Shown here one piece after another: positions 40,401 to 52,400 of a stretch of 64,000 bases of DNA. The stretch is from Loripinus fragilis. Its lineage: Eukaryota > Mollusca > Bivalvia > Lucinida > Lucinidae. Below the pieces are notes generated by a model. It was not told the origin of the DNA, made no database searches, and was given only the letters and a program-made list of their open reading frames with translations. The stretch spans positions 76,810,831 through 76,874,830 of the forward strand of contig OZ026527.1 in assembly GCA_964019695.1 (NCBI GenBank), read 5' to 3'. Both the position numbers and the translations under genes were made by a program. The first letter of the stretch is position 1, and every line of letters starts with the position of its first letter.

Positions 40401-43400
40401 CGTGCGCCACTCTAAATAATCATACAAATAGTAGAGACTCGGCCACTATCGTATTCGTAACCAGGGTGATTGTGTACGTCGTTTGATTTCGACTGAGCTA
40501 CATTTATCTGTCTTTAGTGCTGAGATGATCAGTTCTGATAAGATGTGCGCATTGGAAATAGCCGCATATGTCTTTAAGCGATAATTGGTCTTGAAAACCA
40601 ATTAGTGGCCTTTATGATAGTGGCTGCTTTACACAGGTTTTGTTTTACTGTACCATGGTTGGTCGACCTGTGTGTGTAGATAATCCACGAGCTTTATGGA
40701 GTGGGACAACTATACCACCTATATCAATGTATACCTCACATGTTACAGTCAAGAATTCAGTATTTTCAAGCAGTCTTTCCATTTAAGTTCAGTTTAAAAG
40801 TACACAATGTACTGAATAAGGCAGATTATAATAGCTTCTCTGATTTATAAGCAGTTCACCTACAGAAAATGGACCCTTTAAACATTCAACTGTTACTATT
40901 TTGTAGGCATTTCATGCATCAAAATTTGACTTTCTTAAGTTCAGGATTTTAAACATTTTTGAACTTTCACCCATTTAAATATAACAGCTCAATTTGATAA
41001 TGCTCATGGAAATACAGTACAATTCCTCTATAACACTGCCAGCGTGTTTGGGGTCCATCGGAATGGACCACATTATAAGAGAACCAAAGTGGACATAAGG
41101 GGACAATTGTTATAAGGGGACAACTTTACAAAAGAGTAATAGGAAAATGACCGTTTCATGGTCATTTTCCTATACTTCCTTTGTAAAATTCCATGGTAAA
41201 AAAAATTTGGAGCCTCAACATGACAGTGCTATATCCAGGCCCATGTTATATCCAGTTGTTTTATAATAGGACTGCTCTGTACTAGGGCCAATTTATTTGG
41301 AATGTTTGATGTCTTTAAAAAAAAAAAAAGATAAAAGATTTTCTGTTTTTCTGTCTATTTTCTGTTTTTCTGTTAACCTTGCATGTGTATCATTTGAACA
41401 CACAACCAACTCTTCTACATTTCCAGTGCCAGAACCTTATGTTCGAGAACCAACTGACTTTATTCCTGATTCTGAAGACACCTCTGCCGCTGCGAGCCGA
41501 GAAGTAACACAGGCCAACATTTCTCAGAATAATGACACCAAGGCTCAAGAACGACCAAAGGTTGTCTCCCTTGTTTGCAGAGCACATGAGGGACAGTTGT
41601 CAGCAGCTCCATATAGCATCAAACCAACTCAGTTGGTAAGTATAAAATAGGGTAAAGTCGGGTAAATTTTGACAGTCGGCTGAATACGGACAGCGATCTT
41701 GTTTCTTTTATATTCTAGTTATTGGAATCAAAATCAATTAACCAAGCAAACAGTGTAAATCCTGATGAGACGGCTCATAAGGAGCCGTCTCAACTGGATT
41801 TCCACTGTTTGCAAATGTATGTCCGAATACCTGATGTCCGAAGTTACCCGACTTTACCCTACCATATTCTTATGCACTTGATTTTGTAATTCAAAGTCTG
41901 ACTGGATCACATTTGAGACATTATATTGTGTGAGAAATATTTTGATGTCTGTCTCATTTTGTTGAAGAATGTGCGGCTTTATGCTGCTTGTAATGCTCCC
42001 AATTGAAACAAACCTTCAGAAAAGTATTAGAATGTGGATAACCAAAGACAAAATTTTCATTTGGGGAGGTATATCATCAGATATAAGTTCAGAAATCATC
42101 TTTTATGGCTCCGCTAAACCTTATATCCAACAATATACTTCCCAAAATGAAAATTTTGAATACAGATATCCCCTAATCGACCAGTTAAGCATACATGCTC
42201 ATTTGTGTACACTCTGCTTTATCAACCATGTCAACTGTTTCCAGTCAATACTTTGGTGCAAAATCATTGATAATACAAATTTAGAGTAAAAAAACTTAAC
42301 CCTTTGTATACCAATGGGTACTTCATACTGGTTTGATAAATAAACTTCAGATGGTCCATTGGATATAAATAGGGGTGTCAGGTTATATTTTTTTTTTTTT
42401 AAATTGTACTTTTTTGTCTGAAGTTTTTGCCTTAACAAACAGTTTAAACCCTGATGAAATGCCCCCATATTGTGGCATTTCATCTAGGTCTTCACTGTTT
42501 GTAAAAGTACCCATTTAGGAGTTTCCTGTATACAAAGTGTTAAGCTTACATATACATGTACATCTATCAAATTGTTAAGCCTATTTCATGACCTGAGCCA
42601 TACTTTGTGTTATCAAGTAGTTAAGGCTCTGGCAACAATGCTCTACTAAATATGCATTAGATTTGGCTCCGCCTTTTCAGGAAGAGCATTCACTTTATAT
42701 TAGAGGCGAACTGACTTCATTTGTTGATAGACATGATTGGCATTTTGTTTTAGCATGCTTGATTGTAAAGATGGACCATAGTCCATTTAAATTGTGGCAC
42801 TTTTCATGATTAATTTTGGTACCAGGTACATACCAGGCTAATTTTTCCTCCTGTATCCCTTTGATGAGGTATCAACATTACGAATCATGGCTGCTTGCTG
42901 TATGTCAGTGAAAAGGGGTAAAGTGCTGGGTTGAGTTGGTAAACATGTAGATCGTATTTATTTAAACCATCATGCTATGATTGGGGGGATGAAATTTCAA
43001 AATGAGACAGGTTTGTTGAATTTTGTATATACAGTTTTGGAACTAGGTGATGAAATGTTAACATTGTTGTCTATGGAAAACCTAATAGTACAGTGCAACC
43101 AGGCCTCGAGGTTATAAAGCTTGATAACAGTCTCAGACTCAAAATAAAACATAATGATTGGCTGCTTGCCAACGTGAAGCAGCCAATCATTGCCCTTTAT
43201 TTTGAGTCTGAGAATGAACTCAAGTTTTATAACCTCGAGGCCTGGTGCTCAGGCTTGTCAGAGCTTTCACTGGTCTTCTATACAATAAACACTAATAAAT
43301 AATGTGCTGTACTGTATGCAATTTATAAGTTTGCACTGGATGATAATGCAAAGTATTATTCAAAATACTGAATTAGATTCTATTTATAGTTTATCTGAAG

Positions 43401-46400
43401 ATGATTGACTACTTACACTTGAAAGTGTATATATTTTATACTTAGCAGTGGAATCAATGCATATCAAAAACAAATAAAAGTGATATCGATGACTAGTGAA
43501 ATGATATGATATAGTGATTGATATCAGCCTTTATTTTCACTGTAGCGTTTTTTGGATTACCTCTGACTTTTCCATTCACTTAATGCATTTCACTTCAGAA
43601 CTTCAAACGCCCATAGCTTTCTTGTTTGTGAACGAAAACATCAAGCGTGGGTATGCATTTTCTTAGTTCTTAAAATGGGACAAGTATTTTGGTACCAAAA
43701 TTGTTTGGGTTTGCTAAAAAGTTTCGTTTTTGCATTTTCAGCACTGTGAGACATTGCATGTAGCCTATAAAAAGTATAAAATAAAAAGAAAATTTACTTT
43801 TTTTGGTAAATACCAAATATATTTCCTCTCGTGAGTTGAAAACATCAGAATTTTCACCCATGCTGCACACTCGTGAAAATTCTGATGTTTTCAACACCCT
43901 GGATGAAATATATTTGGTATTCAACTCAAAAAAGTAAATTTTGTAGTGTTATTGCAAGAGTTTAGATTTGAGTTTCAAAAACTCAGTATTTAACCCTTTA
44001 CTCCTTTGAAATATCATATCCACTTTCCATAATATTTTCAAAAGTGATCAAAACTTTTCTTAAATTTTTCTTGGATTTTTTTTCAATGTTGTCTATAAAT
44101 AGAAAATGATATCATGATCTAAAAATAGCCTATGGAGTAAAGGGTTAAAGGATTGTTTGGAAATTTCAAACTTTCATCCAATGTCATTGTTTTTCAGGTA
44201 ATCCCTGCCAAAGGTCATGCTAATGTTGTATTGAGCTTCACACCGTACCCTACAGCTGAGGTACCTAAAGACATGGACTGTATAGGCTATATGCTTGGTT
44301 ATATGAGTCTGGACAATGAGAAAGCTGTCAGACAAGAGGGATTGGTTACAAGATCTCAGGCATATGATACCGCTCAGGTGCGACTAGATATGACAGCCCA
44401 CCTCAAGCCAGCACTGTAAGTGAGATACTTGGTTTAAATGTTTCCTTGCTTGTGATATCTTGTCACCTTCTGATAACCTTTGCAAACAGGTTGGATCCAG
44501 ATCCCAAACATTGGTTTTGATCTGGATCCAAATAGTTTGAAACTAATACTGTTCCTGAACATTTTTATGCAATAATGTTGAAAGATTTAAACTCATCCCT
44601 GACCCTGGAAGACCCGTCCAAACATAACTGAAAATTGTTTACTGGGAATTGTTGACTTGGACATAATAAAGAATCAAATCAAACAAACATTTCCTGTCAA
44701 ATTTGCAATTTTTTCTACAATATGAATAAGTGTTCAAAATTGCTTACTCTCTGGTTCCCAACATTTGTGTAGATTTGCCCTATATACAATTAGGAAGTGG
44801 AAACCTGGTTTCACTGAATTAAACTTTCAAGAATAAGCAAACTACATGTTTATACTTATTCAATAAGGCGCCACCTACAATTTGCAGCAGATGACAGTTT
44901 CAAATTTTGCTGCTTTTTCAAAAAATTCAATTTTTCACAGGTTTCATAATCTGTACATCTCCTGTAATTGTGACATTAAAATAGAGCTATGATATGCATA
45001 CTTAAGTCTTTACCCCATATGCTATATTTAGAAAATTGCACCATTTTTTATTAATAATTAAAAACGATCAAATATTTTACTTTTTTCTTTAATTTCAATA
45101 GTTCTGAAAATATTATGGGAAAATGGAACATTTGCTCCTGAGCACGGCCACCAATCCAGCTCCTTCATCACATATACCAGTTGGATTAAACTTTCTGTTT
45201 CCAAATTTTGAGAGCAAAATTCAGAAATCAGGCAATGCTATTCGATGAGACCCTCATTGGAACTTTTTGACACTGATATCGGTTTTGTGAGGATATTCTA
45301 CTTGACAGTATAAAATAGTTTGTAATGAAGAAAAATGGCATTTTTTCAACTTCAACACAGATTATAGAATCAGTTCATGTGCCAGGACATACTATTTAAG
45401 GTATTTCGAAGGTAACCATCAAGGCCATGGAATAGCTTTTTCGGGTTTCTAAAATTTTGTATTGGTTAGAAAAAATAATGATTTTGCAGAATTTAAGGTC
45501 TATCTCATTCATAGGAAACAGGTCCTTCTTCTTAATAACACAGTATTGATTTTATACGATGAAGGAGCTGGATTGGTGGCCATGCTGAGGAGCAAATGTT
45601 CCATTTTTGATAATATTTTAAAAAATCTTACATTTCAAAGGCGTCCAAAGGGGCTTGTGTGGAGTAAAGGGTAAAATATCAACCTAGACTTATTGTAATT
45701 TAAAGGAAAAGCACCACATGATGTGCTTTTCAAGACTAAGGCAAACATTCTAAAATTTCTAACGCAAAAGGTCTAGACAAACTGTGCAGACCCAGATCAG
45801 ACTTATTCTTTCTGCAGAATTTTCTTTCTGGAGAAGCAGTCTGATCAGGTATTCCCTGTTTGCTATTCTGGCAAGCATTTTGTGAATTCCAGCCCTGAAA
45901 AAACATTTTGTTTGAGAACAGAAAAAGAAAAGAGCTTGAAATTTTAAATAATTTACTGTCAGGACTTTAGTTAAGAGTGCATACCAAAAAAATAAATTTC
46001 TTATTTCTCCACCGAAACATATGTTGTGGGTACTCAAAAGAACCGTCTCAATGAGACGGTTCTTCTGAGCACCCAAAACATATGTTAAAACTGATGGGTA
46101 AGGAAATATTGACACTTTAACGCTCAAAATTTTTGTTTACGGTAAATGTTCTAAAATTTCGAACACTGGTTGCTTGACAAAAAGGTCTAGACAAACAGGG
46201 CAGACCCAGATCAGACTGCTTCTGATGAAGCAGTCTGACCAGGGTCTTCCCTGTTTGCTATTCTGACAAGCATAATGTGGATTTCAGCCCTGAAAACCAA
46301 CATTTTGCTTAAGAAAAGAAGAGGAAAAGTGTTCGAAATTTTAGAACATTTACCATATCTAAACCTATGTACTCTTATATGGATTTTGTTTTACAATTTT

Positions 46401-49400
46401 TCAGTTTAACATTAGAGTGTGCAGATGAAGACGGGATGAGATATAGATCTGTCATGAGCAGCTTGCTACAAGAATATGGTGGGGTAGGCATCTATGTTTA
46501 AGCCATGTATGGATTGACATGAAAAAAGTGCAGGCTAATCCTTACCTTTGATGTACATGTACAACAGCAGAATTTTTTTCATGATTTGGCTTACAAATGC
46601 TTGTCATGGGGGATTCAATATGGAATATTCATATTTTCCAAGCAAGCCTTTAGTGAATCTTAAGATTTTTGCAACCGTTCATAGCCTCTTTGGCCAGCCG
46701 CGTAGCGCAGTCAGTAACGTGTCTGGCTACAGATGCGTGTCTGACTGCAGATCCAGGGGTCGCATTGACTTATTTTAACATTATTAAGGAGATCAGGTGA
46801 GCGCTTCAAGACCTTCAGGTACTCTAGTTTTCAAATTTACACAAGCCCCTTTCAAGATAAGGTACTAAATACACTACCATTTGAAATGAAACTGTTTTCA
46901 AAAACAAAATATTACATGAGCTAACGAAAATTTCAGTCTGATTTTTGATGAGGTGAACATCTAAATATTGGTGATTAATAACTGCAAAAGTCTTATGCCC
47001 TTTACCTCATAGGAACGCCTTTTAACACTTTTGCAAACAGAGCAGACCCACATCAGGCAGCTCTTGTAAGAGCTGGCTGATCTGTGTCTACTCTGTTTGC
47101 TTATGGAATATGATATATCTTATCCTACACTAGTGGACCTGACAAGTAATTTCTTTGTTCTATGTACAAACGCGAAGTTAATTTATACAATAATTCAAAG
47201 TGGGTGGAGCTAGGCATAAATATTCATGAAGGAAATGGTTAATATTTCATGGAATTATACTGTAACTTGATTGGCTTTTTCATTTGGTTTTGCAGCTGAA
47301 AGCAGAAAGCCTGGCAGTGAACAGTGTGATGTTGTCTAACCTGACCTTGACCCCTCTGACCTTCAGACTGGTTACACAGAAACCATTCATGCTGGTGGAA
47401 CTTGATCCCTCAAGCAATAAAGAAGGAAACACAAGAGCCCAGTCTACAGACATGCACACTCTCAAACCAAGGCATAACCTTGTGGTAAGTTTCATAAAGA
47501 CCTTGACCCCTTTGACCTTCAGACTGGTTACACAGAAACCATTCATGCTAGTAGAACTTGATTTCTTGAGCAATAAAGAAAAAACACAAGAGGCCAGTCT
47601 ACAGACATGCATACTCTCAAACCAAGGCATAACTTTGTGGTAAGTTTCTTAAAGCAAATCAAAGCAAAACATATGACTTTTACTACAACTTTTCCGAGTA
47701 ATTCCCTAAAAATCTTGACTCAAAATGGGTAAATATAGCCTTGCCAAATATAATGCATCATATAAAAGATAAACTGAATGTTAATTGTAGATTTTTTTTG
47801 AAAACTAGGGGCATCTGATCCATATAATTTCCCTTTTTATGTTCCTACCTTCAGATGGCATATGTATTTGCTTTTGTCCATCCTTCTGTCAATCCTAACT
47901 TTGCATCCAAACAAATGCTAAAACAAAGAAGGGCCTAGCCAGTTGATCCTTTGCAGGACTTATACTTGATTGTCTTCTGACAGAAATATCTCACTATAGA
48001 CAGACTTGCTAGAATTTCAGGATGTATATGGTACAACGTTTGTGCGTGCCAATGTTAAGGGTACATATGTCAAGTTAAAAAATAACGTGAAAATTTTCTT
48101 TTATCATATGACGTCGAGTCTAAGAGTGAAATAATGCCATGTATTAAAATCAATGAATCACTAGTGGTTTACAGATTTTCCGGAAACGTAATAAAATGAG
48201 GCTTTTAACGTCACACATATGGCAAAACCCTAACATTTCCTTGCCAAAAATATGATTTCAAAATAATGTTTATGTCATATGATAAATAGAATCAAACATT
48301 CATGCTCCTGTTTTATTGAATTTATTAAACTCGTTGCTAAAAAGAGATAAAATGCTCGGCAAGCCACGCTTTTTATTTCTTTTCCTCAACACGTTTAATA
48401 AATTCAATAAAATAGAGCACTCATGTGAGATCCTCTATATCCATTATAGTTCTAAAATAGGTTTTGAGTGTTCGAAAGGATATGGTTCTTTTGAGTGCCA
48501 GCAAAATCTGTTCCAGTTGAGAAATAAGAAAATTAATCTTAAATCACACCAGGGGCCTTGGTTTAATATGGGCCTCAATTCATGAAAATTTGGGGTTTCT
48601 GACAAAGCGAATTTCAAACCAGTCTCTTCAGCTACAGAGACTAGCTAGCAAATTGAAATTTCACCTGTAGCAAGTTTACATATGATACTATCTAAAAAGC
48701 GAATAACAAAGTCGCTGATCAGACTGCGCGGATGCGCAGGCTGGTCTGCGCCTGTGTTGTTCACAAATCCCCCAAGAAGGTTTTCTCATCACTCTATTTT
48801 TGCAGGTTAAAGTGGCATTTCAGACTACATCGGATCTATTGTCTGAGATAGCCAGTGACTACTTGAACAACGAGGATGACTTGAGCGGTGCTGGTAGAAA
48901 GATTGAGTTAAGAGATAATCTTGTGGTGGAGTTCAACAATAAAGCTTCACAGGTAAACCCTGCCTTTAGAATGTTAGTCCAATGCTCATTTATTATAGTG
49001 AATTTAAAAATTGCATTTTTTTGTTTTTTTGTTTGTTTTGCTATTTGGGTCAGCTCATATGAGATAGTGTCTTTATCACATATTTGGGACACTATTTGCC
49101 TCGATAACCCAACGTCAGCATATGCGATTAAAGAATTTTCCTGCCAACCGATTATCTGTCTGTCATGATGATTACTGGAAGTCATGTATATTGAATGGAG
49201 AGAGGTTATTATGCCCAATAGGAGACATTATTCATTAGATGACATTATGATGTAAACAAGTGGTGTGTTGCAAAGCAAATTTTTTGCCAGTACTCTGTTT
49301 TACTAACACTTTTTATGTCAAATGCATTAAAATAGTGAATTGGAATATGTGATAAACAAATTATAACACAGGGTTTTGGTTATAGCCCTCAGTATAAGCC

Positions 49401-52400
49401 CTCAACCATTATCAGCCCTTGAGCTAAGCTCTTGACAGATAAGCCCTTGAGCTAAGCTCTTGACTGATAATGGGGTCTGGTGCGGGGTCTGGTGTTGATA
49501 CTTTGAGTGATAACCATAATCTCTAATTATCTTGTATCTTGACTTGAGACAGAGGGGCCGCGGGCTCGAGCCTCACCGGCTTCACTGCATTATGTCCTTG
49601 AGCAATTCACATTTATCCTAGCTTAGTATTGGTTCAACCAAAGAAGACCCATCCCTACATAACTGAAAGATTGTAGATGGGAGATAAAGAATCAAATCAA
49701 ACAAACATGGTGTTATACCACTCCCCCGCCTACCAAACGACCAATGCTCAACATCTGGTTGAGTATGAAAAACAATTGCTCTATGAAGAAAATAAAAAAA
49801 TCGGGAAATGTCATGCAACAGCCTATGGATTCCTACGTTTGTGGTATAAATACGAGGTCAGAAAGTATTATCATTAGGTCATATTTACTTTACACATATC
49901 TGTCGAATTAGGGTACACCTATTTTACACGAAATAAAAAGTAAATCTGACAGAACAAGAGAAGTTTCTGGCCTCAAATTTATACCACAAACATAGGAATG
50001 CATAGGCTGTTGCATGACATTTCCCGATTTTTTATTTTCTTCATTGAGCAATTGTTTTTCAATCAGGTGTTGAGCATTGGATCGTTTGGTAGGCATGACT
50101 CCCAGAAGTGACATCATATGATAAGCTACTGTAATGTTTTATCATACTAATCCAATATTTGTCTTGTTTTCTTTACTCAAGGTACAAAGTCAGGATTACT
50201 TTTGTACGAAGATGTTGACTGGTTTTTATTCTATTTCAGCTTGTCCCCTTACATGCTACATTGACTGTACCACAGTTTACTTTGTCAAAGGAGTCATTAG
50301 ATTTTGGTGTCTGGTGGGGTAAAGGTACAAAGTTTGGATCACTTCTGTACGAAGATGTTGACTGATTTTAATTCTATTTCAGCTTGTCCCCTTACATATT
50401 TCAGCTTGTCCCCTTACATGCTACATTGACTGTACCACAGTTTACTTTGTCAAAGGAGTCATTAGATTTTGGTGTTTGTCTGGCGAGGTAAAGGTACAAG
50501 GTTTGGAGCACTTCTGTACCAAGATGTTGACTGATTTTTATTCAATTGCAGCTTGTCCCCTTATATGCTACATTGACTGTACCACAGTTTACTTTGTCAA
50601 AGGAGTCATTAGATTTTGGTGTTTGTCTGGTGAGGTAAAGGTACAAAATTTGGATCACTTCTGTACGAAGATGTTGACTGATTTTTGTTTGATTTCAGCT
50701 TGTCCCCTTACATGCTACATTGACTGAACCACAGTTTACTTTGTCAAAGGAGTCTAATATTAGATTTTGGTGTTTGTCTGGTGGATTAAAGGCACAAAGT
50801 TTGGATCACTTCTGTACGAAGATGTTGACTGATTTTTGTTTTATTTCAGCTTGTCCCCTTACATGCTACATTGACTGAACCACAGTTTACTTTGTCAAAG
50901 GAGTCATTAGATTTTGGTGTTTTTCTGGTGGGTTAAAGGTACAAGGTTGGATCTTTTCTGTACGAAGATGTTGACTGATTTTTATTCTGTTTCAGCTTGT
51001 CCCCTTACATGCTACATTGACTGTACCACAGTTTACTTTGTCAAAGGAGTCGTTAGATTTTGATGTTTGTCTGGTGGAGTAAAGGTACAACATTGACTGT
51101 ACCACAGTTTACTTTGTCAAAGGAGTCATAAGACTTTGGTGTCTGTCTGGTGGGGAAAAGGTACAAAGTTTGGATCACTTCTGTACGAAGATGTTGACTG
51201 GTTTTTATTCTATTTCAGCTTGTCCTCTTACATGCTACATTGACTGAACCACAGTTTACTTTGTCAAGGGAGTCCTTAGATTTTGGTGTTTGTCTGGTGG
51301 GGTAAAGGTACAAAGTTTGGATCACTTCTGTACGAAGATGTTGACTGATTTTTAATCTATTTCAGCTTGTCCCCTTACATGCTACATTGACTGTACCACA
51401 GTTTACTTTGTCAAAGGAGTCATTAGATTTTGGTGTTTGTCTGGTGGGTCAAACAAGAGAGCTACAGTTGATGTTGTCTAACCTGACCTCATCTCACACA
51501 CAATGGTCAATTTCACAAGGTCAGTAATAAGATCCTCAGTGTTCAGTAATAAACTCAAGCTTTCTTCTAACCCTTCCTTCATGAATATTCATGCTAGGCT
51601 CCTTCCACTATGAATAATTATATAAATAAACTTTCACTTTTGTACATAGAACAAAGAAATTGCTTGTCAGGTCCACTTAAAAAAATAATTGTAGGATCGT
51701 ATCTAATCATATTTCCATAAGCAAACAGAGTACATACAGACCCTGATCAGACAGCTCTTACAAAAGTGTTGTTAAAAGGCGTCTCTATGAGATAAAGGGT
51801 TTAGTAAAGTGGAACAAGGGATTGTGAAACATGATTCATGATCATACTGTAATATTAAATTGTTGACTTATGTTTCAGTAGACATGGAGTGTTATTGAAC
51901 AGTAAGCGTCATATTGACCAACATGGAGTGGAGGTCAATATGATTGAGTTTACTGTTCAATAACACTCCATGTCTACAGAAACATAAGTCAACAATTGTT
52001 TTATTATATAATAAATGTATGTTATGCATTTCCTGCCATTTTGGACCATTAAAACAATTGTTGTTACGGATGGATCATGCTAAATTAGTTGACGTTCGGA
52101 TGTCACTTCCAGTAAGCCATGCAATATTACCTCATGCCGTGTGTATTGCAATGTCACGTCCGGCAAACCATGCGGCATAGTTATATCAGCCGCCGTCGAT
52201 AGGCGTCTGTGCCAATCAGAAGCTGTTTATTTATAGATTATAGAATAAGTGGTCTTACTGGCAAAATGCATGTCAACACTAGGGACACAGAAGTACATGT
52301 ACTAATATTACCCCACCAAATGGTGTTTTTAAGAAACAGAGTAGAGAGGAAGACAAAGATCAGGAATCAAATTTTCGGTGGTATTTCATAGGTCCAGATA

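Larger units (their letters stand above)
39518..40653. repeat. Family D palindrome, copy 3, split by a TTAA-flanked element
   Basis: The left part (39518-39662) runs 'acagtaaaacttgtg' through both inner arms to 'gacctgcattaa'. The right part (40574-40653) resumes 'ttaagcgataattggtc' and ends 'acaggttttgttttactgta'. Removing 39663-40573 and one TTAA restores the order seen in the intact copies. Confidence 0.9.

Noticed and set aside
41761..41800. Hammerhead look-alike: CTGATGA followed by a perfect stem
   Set aside because: The stem GACGGCTC/GAGCCGTC is followed by TCAACTGG instead of GAAA, so the catalytic core is missing. It is the centre of a MITE hairpin.
47284..47643. 119-codon uninterrupted gene
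   Set aside because: It is exon 12 plus its duplicated tail. The first GTAAGT at 47485 joins exon 13 in frame.
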